Part shown: positions 1-8,895 of the stretch, in pieces
How the letters are laid out: each line of letters starts with the position of its first letter
Position numbering within the stretch: the first letter of the stretch is position 1
From: Bacillota bacterium
Lineage (GTDB): Bacteria > Bacillota > Bacilli > Bacillales_A > Planococcaceae
Direction of reading: 5' to 3'
DNA: 16,954 nt
NCBI GenBank assembly: GCA_023405135.1
Contig: JAEXYZ010000009.1
Span: 1 to 16,954 of the forward strand
The notes under the pieces: model-generated
The model's input: only the letters and a program-made list of their open reading frames with translations
Database searches by the model: none
What the model was told of the DNA's origin: nothing
Made by a program: the position numbers and the translations under genes

Positions 1-149
1 TACAAAGTTACCCCACAACAGGTAGCTCTGCTTTCGTATTGGCTTTTTTCGGTCAATTTAAGAATAAACATATCTGATCAATAATATTCAAAGACCGAAG
101 GGATTATTTATTTTCACAGAAAAAAGAAAATATACTTACATCCAATTAA
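1..149. other. Window edge, no assignable gene
   Basis: Two plus-strand frames are open from the left edge: frame 1 to a stop at 82-84 and frame 3 to a stop at 75-77. Both are under 30 codons and neither was recognised, so no gene is called. A 7-bp inverted repeat, TTCGGTC and GACCGAA, flanks about 40 nt of AT-rich sequence between roughly 48 and 107. It lacks a U-tract placed to make a clear terminator. Confidence 0.3.
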
Positions 150-178
150 AAAACTACCCTACATTGTAGGATAGTTTT
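150..178 (-). terminator. Rho-independent terminator of the xdh-transporter operon
   Basis: Read on the minus strand, AAAACTA and CCTAC pair with GTAGG and TAGTTTT around a 3-nt loop. The one internal C/A mismatch on the plus strand becomes a U-G wobble on the minus strand, so the stem is complete only in the direction of the operon. A run of U follows directly. It lies about 40 bp after the stop of the last gene. Confidence 0.85.
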
Positions 179-215
179 AAAATATTAAATAAAAATCAAG
201 AAATATTAATAATTT

Positions 216-1355
216 TTATTGAGGAATTATTCCGTTCACGCCTTTAACAAACCAATCCATCGCTAAAATTTCTTCAACAGTCATCGTTTTGCCTTCAGCT
301 ACTCGCAACTCACCATTATTATCATAAATTGGTCCAGTGAAAACTTCTAAATTGCCATCGATAATTTCTTGCTTTTTCTCATTTACTAAATCTTGAACCT
401 CTTGTGGTACATTTTTACCAAATGGCGCAATGTCAGCTAACCCTTCTTTAATACCACCTAAATATGAATGGGTTTTCCAAGTACCATTAATCCAGCTTTG
501 AACAACATCAACATAATAAGGACCCCAGTGGATAATCGGATTTGTAATATAAGTATCTGGTGCATATTCACTCATATCCGCATCATTCCCCATACCCCAA
601 ACACCACGTTCAGCAGCTGCTTGAATGCCTGCTGGAGAATCTTGATAGTTCGCTAATACATCAACACCTTGATCTAATAAACTAATAGCAGCTTGTCTTT
701 CAACAGTAGGGTCGAACCATGTATTACTCCATACAACAGATACTTCTGCATCAGGGTTTACACTTTGTGCAGCTAATGTAAAGGCATTAATTGTAAAAAT
801 AACTTCTGGAATTGGGAATGCCCCAACATAACCGATTTTACCACTTTCAGATAATGAACCTGCAGCAACTCCTGATAAATAACCAGATTCATAGCCTTTT
901 ACTTGATAAGTCGCTACATTGTCCGCAGTTTTATAGCCTGTTGCATGCATGAACATTACATCAGGATACTTTTTTGCTACATTAATTGTTGAATCCATGT
1001 AACCATAGCTCGTTGTAAAAACAATATCATGATTTTGAGCAAGTTCTTCAATTACTCGTTCCGCATCAGGACCTTCTGGAATATTTTCAACAGTAGTAGA
1101 AGTAATGCCGAAAGTTTCATCTACTAATTGTCTACCTTCATCATGGGTCATTGTCCACCCACCGTCAGCAGGTACTCCAAGGTATACAAATGCGACTCTA
1201 GGTACTTTTTCTTCTGTCGTTTCAGATGGTTCTGTTTCCTCTGTTGCCGCATCTGTTTCTACTGGTTCTTCTTGAGGCTCCTCAGATGCTTGAGAACAAG
1301 CTCCTAATACAAACATTAACATTGTCAATAATGCTGCAAACAATAGTTTTTTCAT
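216..1355 (-). CDS. BMP-family lipoprotein, receptor of a purine/nucleoside ABC importer
   Basis: This is the substrate-binding protein of a BMP (basic membrane protein, NupN/PnrA/Med-like) ABC importer, anchored outside the cell membrane as a lipoprotein. The start chosen is the ATG at 1355, because AGGAGG lies 8 nt upstream; an ATG 21 nt earlier would put that ribosome site inside the gene. Residues 1-20 form a lipoprotein signal, MKKLLF, hydrophobic core and lipobox LGAC with Cys20, followed by a Glu/Thr-rich linker. The mature part starts at VAFVYLGVPADGGW and has the usual two-lobed BMP layout over about 379 residues. It is the last gene of the operon, 91 bp after the second permease. 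BMP receptors mostly bind nucleosides; with xanthine dehydrogenase genes upstream, a purine base or nucleoside is the best guess. The exact ligand cannot be read from sequence. Confidence 0.88.
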   Translation of the reverse strand: MKKLLFAALLTMLMFVLGACSQASEEPQEEPVETDAATEETEPSETTEEKVPRVAFVYLGVPADGGWTMTHDEGRQLVDETFGITSTTVENIPEGPDAERVIEELAQNHDIVFTTSYGYMDSTINVAKKYPDVMFMHATGYKTADNVATYQVKGYESGYLSGVAAGSLSESGKIGYVGAFPIPEVIFTINAFTLAAQSVNPDAEVSVVWSNTWFDPTVERQAAISLLDQGVDVLANYQDSPAGIQAAAERGVWGMGNDADMSEYAPDTYITNPIIHWGPYYVDVVQSWINGTWKTHSYLGGIKEGLADIAPFGKNVPQEVQDLVNEKKQEIIDGNLEVFTGPIYDNNGELRVAEGKTMTVEEILAMDWFVKGVNGIIPQ

Positions 1356-1382
1356 TTCATTTTCCTCCTTCATCAACAGTTC

Positions 1383-1401
1383 TATTTATATTAAATAAAT
1401 A
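1383..1401 (-). other. Intercistronic hairpin before the receptor gene
   Basis: In the 91-bp gap between the second permease and the receptor gene, TATTTAT and ATAAATA form a perfect 7-bp stem with a 5-nt loop. An unused strong ribosome-site-like stretch (AAGGGAGGTGA) lies just upstream in the transcript with no good start after it. Hairpins in such gaps can stabilise the distal receptor mRNA. That role is inference. Confidence 0.35.
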
Positions 1402-1446
1402 CGAAACGTGCCGTCACCTCCCTTAGTGATACAAAAACCTAGCCAT

Positions 1447-2376
1447 TTAAAAGCGCTGCTCACGGAAATATGGCGTTCCTAAAGATTTCGGTTCAATAGA
1501 AGGTTTATTACGGTTTTTCCAACCAATAAACATTAGAACAAAGATCGTTGCTGCATATGGAATCATCTTTAAAAAATAAGATGGTATATTAAAATCAAAC
1601 ATTTGCATACGGAAACCTAATGAATCTAAACCTCCGAAGAAGTACGCTCCAAAAAGTGCATAGATTGGGTTCCAACGAGCAAAAATGATTAATGCAATGG
1701 CAATCCATCCTCGACCAGATGTCATGCCTTCAATCCAGTTCGGTGAATAAACCATAATCAAATAAAATCCAGCAATACCCATTAACATCGAACCAATTAC
1801 GACATGAAAATAGCGATATGCGATAACAGAAATGCCCATCGCATCCGAAGTTGAAGGATTGTCACCAACTGCTTTTAAATGAAGTCCCCAAGAAGTTTTA
1901 TACATGTAAATGTAAAGAATGATTGATAATCCAATACTTAGCCAAATAAAAATATCAAGCCCGGAAAAAATTTCACCGATGATTGGAATTGCTTCAAGCC
2001 AGCTCAGTTCAATTTTCGGAATGGATACAGGAATCGGAACTCCCGCAACAGACTTTCCTAAATAAGCACTTAAACCTGTTCCAAACAAAGTGACAGCTAA
2101 TCCGCTGACAATTTGGTTCGCTCGCAACGTAATGCAAAGAAAGGCATGAAGCAAACCTAGTAATCCTGTTGATAGAAACACAATCAGTAATGTAAGTAAC
2201 AAATTATTTGTCTGAATAAAGACAATGGCAGACATAACGGCACCAATTAACATAATGCCTTCTGTTCCTAAATTAATAACGCCTACTTTTTCATTTAAAA
2301 TTCCGCCTAATACGGCAAATAGTAGGGATGTTCCTCCAGATATTGCAGCTGCAATAATTAATGGGACCATATCCAT
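1447..2376 (-). CDS. ABC importer permease, NupQ-like
   Basis: Second membrane subunit of the importer, family BPD_transp_2 (the branched-chain amino acid/ribose/nucleoside permease type). The 309-residue protein is almost entirely hydrophobic helices, starting with MDMVPLIIAAAISGGTSLLF and the conserved early stretch GGILNEKVGVINLGTEGIML. The region SWGLHLKAVGDNPSTSDAMG (about 164-183) matches the cytoplasmic coupling loop of these permeases. The first ATG is kept because a GGGGG ribosome site lies 7 nt upstream; a second ATG two codons on is the alternative. It follows the first permease by 43 bp. The order ATPase, long permease, short permease is that of Bacillus nupO-nupP-nupQ, with the receptor here last instead of first. 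Confidence 0.87.
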   Translation of the reverse strand: MDMVPLIIAAAISGGTSLLFAVLGGILNEKVGVINLGTEGIMLIGAVMSAIVFIQTNNLLLTLLIVFLSTGLLGLLHAFLCITLRANQIVSGLAVTLFGTGLSAYLGKSVAGVPIPVSIPKIELSWLEAIPIIGEIFSGLDIFIWLSIGLSIILYIYMYKTSWGLHLKAVGDNPSTSDAMGISVIAYRYFHVVIGSMLMGIAGFYLIMVYSPNWIEGMTSGRGWIAIALIIFARWNPIYALFGAYFFGGLDSLGFRMQMFDFNIPSYFLKMIPYAATIFVLMFIGWKNRNKPSIEPKSLGTPYFREQRF

Positions 2377-2419
2377 TGCCTCACCCCCTTCAATGTTTTA
2401 AATTCCGATTTACTAATCG

Positions 2420-3538
2420 TTAATCTAGCTTTTTCACTCTGAATCTACTTAACATTTCGCCACCGATTAAACAAAATAAAATAGCACCTTGTAGCATGCT
2501 GGAAAATGAAGAAGGTAATCCGATTGTTTGCACACTATACCCGCCGACAATTAACGAACCGATAAATAAAGAAGTAAGTACCATTGCCCAAGGGTTTAAT
2601 TTTGCTAACCATGCTACGATGATTGCTGTATAACCGTAGCCAGGGGAAATCCCATACATTAAGCGTCCTGCTACGCCCGATACTTCGATGGCACCTGCAA
2701 AACCAGCCAAACCACCGCTAATCATCATAACGATAAGAATATGCTTAGATATTTTAATTCCAGCGTTTTTAGCTGCGACAGGATTTGCACCGAGTAATCG
2801 TAGCTCATAACCCCAACGACTTTTTGCTAGGAAAAAGGCAAAGACAACAACTGCTACTAAAGCAAAAACAAGTCCAAAATGAAGTCGTGTTCCACCGATA
2901 TTCGCAAGCATTTGGTACGGAGTAAATTCCGGTGTCCCGGGAAAGTTAAACCCTGCTGGATCTCTCCACGGACCATAAACTAAATAATCTAACAGTAAAA
3001 TGGCGATATAATTTAACATTAAAGATGTGATTAATTCGTTCACTTGAAAATATGTTCGAGGAATAGCTGTACATAAACCCCAGATAGCTCCTGCAACAAT
3101 GCCGACAACCATCATAACTGGAATGAAAAGAGCCCCTGGTAAATTCGGCATAAAAATTGTAACGGCTGTTGCTCCGATTGCACCTAAAATAAATTGCCCT
3201 TCCGCACCAATGTTCCAAATGGCGATTTTATAGGCTACTGCTACCCCAAGGCCACATAATAAAAGAGGAATAGCTTTAACGATTGTTTCACTAATGCCAA
3301 AGCTCGAACAAAAAGCTCCTGTAAACATTTTCGTATAGACAGTTACTGGATTCATGCCATTAACAAAAATAAAAACCGCACATATTATCAGTGCAACAAT
3401 TATCGAAAGTACAGGTACCCACCAGCTTCCACCTTTTTTGTGAAAATCATATTCTAATCGAAAAGGAACAAGTCTAGGTTTCTTGCTATCTTCATTTAAT
3501 TCAACAGATAGCGGCTCAAACGACGATTTCTGACTCAT
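2420..3538 (-). CDS. ABC importer permease, NupP-like
   Basis: First membrane subunit of the importer, 372 residues, family BPD_transp_2. A charged cytoplasmic N-terminal stretch of about 35 residues precedes the first membrane helix (VPVLSIIVALIICAVFIFVN). The motif IAIWNIGAEGQFILGAIGAT (about 104-123) is the family signature, and WGYELRLLGANPVAAKNAGI (about 242-261) is the loop that contacts the ATPase. The start at 3538 has an AAGGAG site 6 nt upstream and overlaps the end of the ATPase gene by 23 bp, which implies translational coupling. NupP-type subunits are longer than their NupQ partners because of the extra N-terminal part, as seen here. Confidence 0.87.
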   Translation of the reverse strand: MSQKSSFEPLSVELNEDSKKPRLVPFRLEYDFHKKGGSWWVPVLSIIVALIICAVFIFVNGMNPVTVYTKMFTGAFCSSFGISETIVKAIPLLLCGLGVAVAYKIAIWNIGAEGQFILGAIGATAVTIFMPNLPGALFIPVMMVVGIVAGAIWGLCTAIPRTYFQVNELITSLMLNYIAILLLDYLVYGPWRDPAGFNFPGTPEFTPYQMLANIGGTRLHFGLVFALVAVVVFAFFLAKSRWGYELRLLGANPVAAKNAGIKISKHILIVMMISGGLAGFAGAIEVSGVAGRLMYGISPGYGYTAIIVAWLAKLNPWAMVLTSLFIGSLIVGGYSVQTIGLPSSFSSMLQGAILFCLIGGEMLSRFRVKKLD

Positions 3539-5072
3539 AAATTGCTCCTTCCTTTTGCTTTAATCCTGCCATCAATTGACCGATCACTTCACGATTAGCT
3601 TGTCCTCGACTAATGACACCGTTAATTTTTCCATTGAATAATACAAGAATTTTATCCGATAATTGCATAACTTCATCTAAGTCTTCAGATATTAATAGCA
3701 CGCCACTACCTGAATCGCGTAATTGGACTAGCATTTCGTGTACAGCCTTTGTTGCCCCAACGTCTAACCCTTGCGTTGGATGAACCGCAATCATTAGTTT
3801 TGGATTCATATCAATCTCCCGCGCAAATAATAGCTTTTGTTGATTTCCACCTGACAGTTGTGCAACAGGACTTATCATGTCCGGCGTGCGAACATCAAAT
3901 TTTTTCACAAGATTGGTTGCCCATTCCGTATTCTCTTTCTTTTTCATAAAACCGAACTTCCCACGAGCATTCGTTCTGTACGATTTCATCATAAGATTAT
4001 CAATGACTCCTAAATTTCCTGCGAGTCCACTTTTCATGCGATTTTCTGGAATGTGCGAAATGCCTTTATCAATCAATTGTTGTACAGTAGGCGCTATTAA
4101 TTTCTCTTGATTAAAAATGATTTGACCAGAGTGCCATGGCATTAACCCTGTTAACGTTTCAGCAAGTTCCTTTTGACCATTCCCTGCAACCCCTGCTATA
4201 CCAATAATCTCATGTTCATGTATTGTAAAGCTCATATCATTAATTGCATTGATGCCTTGTTTTGTACGGACAACAAGGTTTTGAACATGTAAAATTGGTT
4301 GCCCTTTGTCAATCGGTTGAATGGAGAACCCTTCCGCCATTTCTTCTCCAACCATTAGACTAGCAAGAGATTGAATCGTTGTATCTTCCTTTGCCATGTG
4401 TGCAATCATTTGTCCTTTTCGCATGACGGAAATTTGATCTGCTATTGTCATAACTTCTTTTAATTTATGGGTTGTAATAATCATCGTTTTCCCGTTACGT
4501 TTTAACTCTTCCATCGTTAAAAATAACTGATCCACCTCGCCAGGAGTTAAAACAGATGTCGGTTCATCAAAAATAATAATTTCCGCACCACGATATAACG
4601 TTTTTACGATTTCGACACGTTGCTGTTCCCCTACAGATAATTGCCATATTGGAACAGAAGAAGGAAAAGTAAGTCCATATTTTTCTGCAATTTCCTCGAT
4701 TTCCTTTGTCTTTTTCTTCTTCCAAGAAGAACCTCGCCATTTATTGCCTTTTTCACCTAAAATGATATTTTCAACAGCCGTTAACGTATCAACGAGCCTA
4801 AAATTTTGATGAACCATTCCGATTCCAATCTCCAGTGACTCTTTAGGTGACCGAATTCTGCTCATTTTACCGTTAATATAAATGTCGCCACTATCGGCTC
4901 GGTAAATGCCACTAAGCATACTCATAATCGTACTTTTGCCAGCCCCATTTTCACCTAACAGTGCATGAATCTCCCCTTTTTTCACTTGAAAATTCACATG
5001 GTTGCTGGCTACAACTTCTCCAAAGGTTTTCACGATATCTTTCATTTCAATGACATAAGGTGATTGACTCAT
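3516..5072 (-). CDS. ABC importer double ATPase, NupO-like
   Basis: Cytoplasmic ATPase with two fused ABC domains that drives the purine/nucleoside importer. The start is taken at the ATG at 5072 (MSQSPYVIEM), which has AAAGGAGG 7 nt upstream; the frame runs 27 nt further up without a better site. Domain 1 has Walker A GENGAGKS (40-47), signature LSVGEQQ (145-151), Walker B IIIFDEPT (165-172) and the H-loop TTH (200-202). Domain 2 has a degenerate Walker A, GVAGNGQK (294-301), signature LSGGNQQ (406-412), and a Walker B ending MIAVHPTQGLD in which His replaces the catalytic Glu. One competent and one degenerate site is normal for the RbsA/NupO family, so this is not decay. It begins 36 bp after the iron-sulfur subunit gene. 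Confidence 0.9.
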   Translation of the reverse strand: MSQSPYVIEMKDIVKTFGEVVASNHVNFQVKKGEIHALLGENGAGKSTIMSMLSGIYRADSGDIYINGKMSRIRSPKESLEIGIGMVHQNFRLVDTLTAVENIILGEKGNKWRGSSWKKKKTKEIEEIAEKYGLTFPSSVPIWQLSVGEQQRVEIVKTLYRGAEIIIFDEPTSVLTPGEVDQLFLTMEELKRNGKTMIITTHKLKEVMTIADQISVMRKGQMIAHMAKEDTTIQSLASLMVGEEMAEGFSIQPIDKGQPILHVQNLVVRTKQGINAINDMSFTIHEHEIIGIAGVAGNGQKELAETLTGLMPWHSGQIIFNQEKLIAPTVQQLIDKGISHIPENRMKSGLAGNLGVIDNLMMKSYRTNARGKFGFMKKKENTEWATNLVKKFDVRTPDMISPVAQLSGGNQQKLLFAREIDMNPKLMIAVHPTQGLDVGATKAVHEMLVQLRDSGSGVLLISEDLDEVMQLSDKILVLFNGKINGVISRGQANREVIGQLMAGLKQKEGAIYESEIVV

Positions 5073-5108
5073 AAACAAACCTCCTTTCACATGCAACATT
5101 TTATTCGC

Positions 5109-5627
5109 TTACTGCAACTTTTGATTTCGCAAGCTTTGAATAGCTCGAATGATTCCGCCATATCCAGTACAACGACATAGATTGCCAGCTAATGCCTCTT
5201 TTATATCTGCTTCTGTAGGCTCAGGATTATTGGATAATAGTGATTTCACGGCCATAATCATCCCTGAAGTACAATAGCCACACTGAAATCCTCCCTCTTT
5301 TAAAAACGCCTGCTGAACCTCATCAATTGTTACTCCAACTAACCCTTCAATTGTTGTAATGTGCTTACCATTCACTTGATAAGCCATTAATAAGCAACCA
5401 TTCACAAGCTGCCCATCAACAAAAACTGAACATGCTCCACACCGTCCTATACCACACGATACTTTTGGTCCGATTAAATTTAATTGTTCTCGTAAAATCG
5501 TAATCAACTTCACTGTCGGCTTTACTTGTAATTCATACTGTTCCTCATTAACAGTGAAACTTATTGTAATTGTTTCATTTTCATTTAAAGCGAATGAACT
5601 ATCGATTACCCTTTCATTCATATCCAT
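5109..5627 (-). CDS. Xanthine dehydrogenase-family 2Fe-2S subunit, PucE-like
   Basis: Small electron-transfer subunit of a molybdenum hydroxylase, carrying two [2Fe-2S] clusters between the Mo site and FAD. The 172-residue protein has the plant-ferredoxin-type N-terminal domain with Cys58, Cys63 and Cys66 (CGIGRCGAC) and Cys78, and the helical C-terminal domain with Cys116, Cys119 (CGYC), Cys151 and Cys153 (CRC). All eight cluster ligands are present. The first ATG at 5627 has AGGGGG 8 nt upstream and overlaps the Mo-subunit stop by 10 bp, consistent with coupled synthesis. The family also serves CO dehydrogenases and isoquinoline or nicotinate hydroxylases; the purine assignment rests on the neighbours. 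Confidence 0.92.
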   Translation of the reverse strand: MDMNERVIDSSFALNENETITISFTVNEEQYELQVKPTVKLITILREQLNLIGPKVSCGIGRCGACSVFVDGQLVNGCLLMAYQVNGKHITTIEGLVGVTIDEVQQAFLKEGGFQCGYCTSGMIMAVKSLLSNNPEPTEADIKEALAGNLCRCTGYGGIIRAIQSLRNQKLQ

Positions 5628-7876
5628 TCTAGTAACCCCCTCGCTTCAATGTGATCAAGTATTTCTTCTGAAGAAATCGGAAGTTTTGATATCCAGCAAC
5701 CTATTGCATCATGGATAGCTTTTACAATGGCAGGGGTAATGGCAATCGTCCCAATTTCTCCTACGCCTCTTGGTCCGTAACAATCGCCTTCATACAATTC
5801 TTCAATTGCATATACATTTGTCTCAAAGGGAACATCCACAATATTCGGAATTAAATACGTATCAAAGTTTTGAGCAATATAGTTGGCATTTTGCATTTTC
5901 ACATCCTCTAACAACGTGTAACCGAGGGACATAACGCCTCCACCTTCGATTTGCCCTCGATATCCGTGGGGACTTACGACAGGTCCAGCAGAAACAACAT
6001 GATCAATCGATAAAACTTTTACTTTCCCAGAAAGAAGATCTACCTCAACATCTACTTTGACTCCCCCAAAGGAATAAAGGAAATGACCACCACTTACTGC
6101 ATCTGGTGTTACGGGAAAATGAAAACTCGTTTCAACGGTGTTATCTAATAGCTGCTCTGCACATTCCTTGTAAGATAAACAAGGGCCATCTTTTTTATTA
6201 ATTTGCCATACTCCATTAGGCCCTAAATATAAGCTTTCCTTCGGGTATTGCAGTTTTTTTGCAGCATGACGAACAATCTTTTGTTTAAATGGTTCTTTCA
6301 TTTTTTGCAACGATTGCCAAACAACACTTGTGCCGCGGGATGCTGTAATCGAACCAGATGAAGGAACAACTGCCGTATCGCCAATGACAATTTTTATATC
6401 TTCACGACTACAGCCAATTTCCTCTACAACTAAGTTTTCTATGACAGATAGAAGCCCTTGCCCACATTCTTCAAAACCGAAAGAAATTTCAATTTTCCCT
6501 TCGTTATTTAAAGACAGTCTGCCACCTGCACTATCTAGTCGACCGAAACCTAACCCACCACCGTGCATCGATATAGCAATTCCAATTCCGTAATGTTTCC
6601 ATTGAGTATTTGTATATTGTTCCTTGGACTTTTTATATAATTTCTGAACACCTTCCAGCACTTGAGCTGCCCCGTCAGTAGGTGCAATTCGTTGACCTAA
6701 TGGCCCTACATCTGTCGCTTTTCTCAAGTTCTTTTGTCGAATTTCAATTGGATCCATTTGCAATAAATCTGCCAGTCGATCAAGTTGACTTTCTAACGCA
6801 TACGTAATTTGATTGCCACCAAAGCCTCGAAATTCTCCGGAAACCCCATTATTTGTATAAACAGAAATACCCTCTGTTTCGATATTCGGAATAATATACG
6901 GACCAGCTGCATGCTCAACAGAGAAATCCAACACCGCTGGACCTAATGTCATATACGCCCCTTTATCTGCAATAATTTTTACTTTATGAGCTAAAATGTT
7001 CCCAGTACGATTAGCTCCAGTTTTTACAGTAATTTTCATCGGATGGCGTTTAATACTTGTTCTAATCGATTCTTGTCTTGTATTGTGAATTTTTACTGGC
7101 CGTTTTGTTGCTAGTGCAAGAAGTGCTGCATATGGTTGGATATTTAATTCGTCCTTACCACCAAATGAGCCACCGATCGGACTCGATACAATCCGAATGT
7201 TCTTTTCAGGTATTCCAAGAATTCTTGAAAGCTGAAAACGATCTCGATAGCCATGTTGCGTACCTGCATAAACTGTAATGCCACCATCTTGCTCTGGTAC
7301 GACTACCCCGCCTTCAGTTTCCATATAGGCATGTAATTGTCGAGGAACTTCATAGGTTTCTTCAACGATTACATCACAATTTTCAAAGGCTTTTTTTATA
7401 TTTCCATTACTATACATCGCTTGATGACAAATGTTTCCCCCAGCGTGGAGTTTCATTGTTTCTGGCTTTAACGCTTCTTCTGGGGAATCGATAGTCGGTA
7501 ATTGCTCGTAAGTTACTTCAATGAGCTTTAATGCTTCTTCTGCTATTTCAATAGATTCGGCAGCAACACAAGCAATTGCATCACCTATATAGCGTACTCG
7601 ATCTTCACAAAGTACCGGCTGATCTGCAACGATAATACCAAAGCGATTCATCCCTGGAACATCCTTGTATGTAAGTACTGCTTCAACTCCAGGTATACAT
7701 GTTGCTTTTTCCGTATTAATCGATAGAATTTTTGCATGTGGATGAGCACTTCTTAACACCTTTCCAAATAACATGTTTGGAAAAGTCAAATCCGTTAAAT
7801 ATTTTAGTCCGCCAGTCACTTTTGAGTAGCCATCAGGTCGAACTCTACCTTCCTTTTCAACGATGTTAGATTTCAT
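5618..7876 (-). CDS. Xanthine dehydrogenase-family molybdenum-binding subunit, PucD-like
   Basis: Catalytic subunit, about 752 residues, that binds the molybdopterin cofactor and hydroxylates the substrate, probably hypoxanthine and xanthine to urate. The start is taken at 7876 because GGAG lies 7 nt upstream; an ATG 6 nt earlier would be only 1 nt from it. The N-terminal a/b-hammerhead domain is followed by the large Mo-binding part. Visible motifs are GGSFGGKDE (about 235-243), FRGFGGNQ (about 349-356) with the substrate-site Arg, and GPRGVGEIG near the C-terminus with the catalytic Glu at about 707. The residue aligned with the purine-contacting Glu of the GGKE motif in known xanthine dehydrogenases appears here as Asp, a conservative change that may matter for substrate range. 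It overlaps the FAD-subunit gene by 11 bp. Confidence 0.9.
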   Translation of the reverse strand: MKSNIVEKEGRVRPDGYSKVTGGLKYLTDLTFPNMLFGKVLRSAHPHAKILSINTEKATCIPGVEAVLTYKDVPGMNRFGIIVADQPVLCEDRVRYIGDAIACVAAESIEIAEEALKLIEVTYEQLPTIDSPEEALKPETMKLHAGGNICHQAMYSNGNIKKAFENCDVIVEETYEVPRQLHAYMETEGGVVVPEQDGGITVYAGTQHGYRDRFQLSRILGIPEKNIRIVSSPIGGSFGGKDELNIQPYAALLALATKRPVKIHNTRQESIRTSIKRHPMKITVKTGANRTGNILAHKVKIIADKGAYMTLGPAVLDFSVEHAAGPYIIPNIETEGISVYTNNGVSGEFRGFGGNQITYALESQLDRLADLLQMDPIEIRQKNLRKATDVGPLGQRIAPTDGAAQVLEGVQKLYKKSKEQYTNTQWKHYGIGIAISMHGGGLGFGRLDSAGGRLSLNNEGKIEISFGFEECGQGLLSVIENLVVEEIGCSREDIKIVIGDTAVVPSSGSITASRGTSVVWQSLQKMKEPFKQKIVRHAAKKLQYPKESLYLGPNGVWQINKKDGPCLSYKECAEQLLDNTVETSFHFPVTPDAVSGGHFLYSFGGVKVDVEVDLLSGKVKVLSIDHVVSAGPVVSPHGYRGQIEGGGVMSLGYTLLEDVKMQNANYIAQNFDTYLIPNIVDVPFETNVYAIEELYEGDCYGPRGVGEIGTIAITPAIVKAIHDAIGCWISKLPISSEEILDHIEARGLLEWI

Positions 7877-8762
7877 ATACATGCTCCTCTCTTTGGCTAC
7901 GAATTGTTAATTTACTTTGTAGCTCAGCAACAATGAGATTAGCTGCAACCTTTTTTCGATAATCTCCCGACACAAATGCATCGACAGCTGGAATAAATTC
8001 TTCGTTAATCGAACGATACAGTGCCTTCCAATCGATTTCTTCACCTATTTTTCCAATTAAAAGCTGTTCTGTTTTTTGTAATCGACTAGGTTTGTTGTCT
8101 CCTCCTCCAACAGCTAGCTTAACAGCATTTATCACACCGTTTTCATCCCATTTTAGTTTTCCTGAAACGGTTAAAATTGCTGCTGTGAACGTTTCTCTTC
8201 GTCCAATTTTCCGATAAAATGACACGCTATTTGGTTCATTGATGTCATATGGAATTTCAATCTTTTCTAAAAGAACATTTGCTGCCCTCGGTTTAGTTTG
8301 CAACCAATCCCAAAAGTCTACTTTTTTCGAACCGTCGCTCTCATGAATTACTAATTTCGCTTCCATTGCTAATAAAAATGGGATTAAATCACCTACACCG
8401 GCCATTACATTTCCACCAATTGTTCCTCGATTACGAACAGCCGGAGCAGCTATTGACTTTAGTGCATCACAAAGTATAGGGTATTCTTTAAATAGAGGAT
8501 GTTTTTGATATGTTCCTAAAGTCGTTAAGGCACCGATTGATAAAAAGTTATTTTCTAATTTAACAACCTTTAATGCTAAAATTTGTTCGAGGCTAATAAG
8601 ATGGTTAGGCATTTTCCGACCATTCATCCATTGAAGCTGTAACAGAGTTGCTCCTGAAACAAACTCTCCTTCCGAACTAAACTGATTTTTAAGATCAACT
8701 GCCTCCTCGACAGACGTTGGCAACCAAATGACTGGAGTTTTTGCGGTTAATTCATATACCAT
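7866..8762 (-). CDS. Xanthine dehydrogenase-family FAD-binding subunit, PucC-like
   Basis: FAD subunit that passes electrons from the iron-sulfur clusters to the final acceptor. The start at 8762 (MVYELTAKTP) is set by AGAGGAGG 7 nt upstream; the 12 codons before it contain that site and are not translated. The roughly 298-residue protein has the PCMH-type FAD-binding fold: SGATLL at about 36-41, the conserved stretch RNRGTIGGN at about 110-118, GDLIP just after, and the C-terminal CO-dehydrogenase flavoprotein domain with SFYRKIGRRETF. It is the first gene of the long operon, about 135 nt behind a predicted promoter, in the order FAD, Mo, Fe-S also found in Bacillus pucCDE. Confidence 0.9.
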   Translation of the reverse strand: MVYELTAKTPVIWLPTSVEEAVDLKNQFSSEGEFVSGATLLQLQWMNGRKMPNHLISLEQILALKVVKLENNFLSIGALTTLGTYQKHPLFKEYPILCDALKSIAAPAVRNRGTIGGNVMAGVGDLIPFLLAMEAKLVIHESDGSKKVDFWDWLQTKPRAANVLLEKIEIPYDINEPNSVSFYRKIGRRETFTAAILTVSGKLKWDENGVINAVKLAVGGGDNKPSRLQKTEQLLIGKIGEEIDWKALYRSINEEFIPAVDAFVSGDYRKKVAANLIVAELQSKLTIRSQREEHVYEI

Positions 8763-8827
8763 AAGAAAACCTCCTCTAAAAATGTGAATAAAAAACATTT
8801 TGGATAGATTGTATGTAGTAAGAAAAA

Positions 8828-8841
8828 TGAAGTTAGAGGAA
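8828..8841 (-). promoter_or_regulatory. Leader motif TTCCTCTAACTTCA shared with the pucA-like operon
   Basis: Minus-strand TTCCTCTAACTTCA lies 66 nt before the start codon of the FAD-subunit gene. The leader of the xdhC operon has TTCCTTTAACTTCA 60 nt before its start, 13 of 14 bases identical, in otherwise dissimilar sequence. A shared operator or RNA element is plausible; the binding factor is unknown. Confidence 0.4.
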
Positions 8842-8866
8842 ATAAATGTTATGGATGATGGTCATG

Positions 8867-8880
8867 ATGAAGAACTTCAT
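8867..8880. promoter_or_regulatory. Palindrome ATGAAG-n2-CTTCAT, candidate operator
   Basis: A perfect 6-bp inverted repeat with a 2-nt centre. It begins about 16 nt downstream of the predicted -10 box of the xdh operon promoter, where a repressor would block transcription. No regulator is known for it. Confidence 0.35.
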
Positions 8881-8895
8881 GTAACATTACCTAAC

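Noticed and set aside
1..84. C-terminal end of a gene at the left edge
   Set aside because: Two frames are open for under 30 codons and neither has a recognisable sequence, so neither could be preferred.
3516..5072. Apparent decay of the second ATPase domain
   Set aside because: The degenerate Walker A and the His in place of Glu in the second domain are normal in RbsA/NupO-type double ATPases.
8763..8895. Purine or Moco riboswitch in the xdh leader
   Set aside because: No purine-aptamer core or Moco-type layout could be matched. Only the short shared motif and the palindrome are supported.
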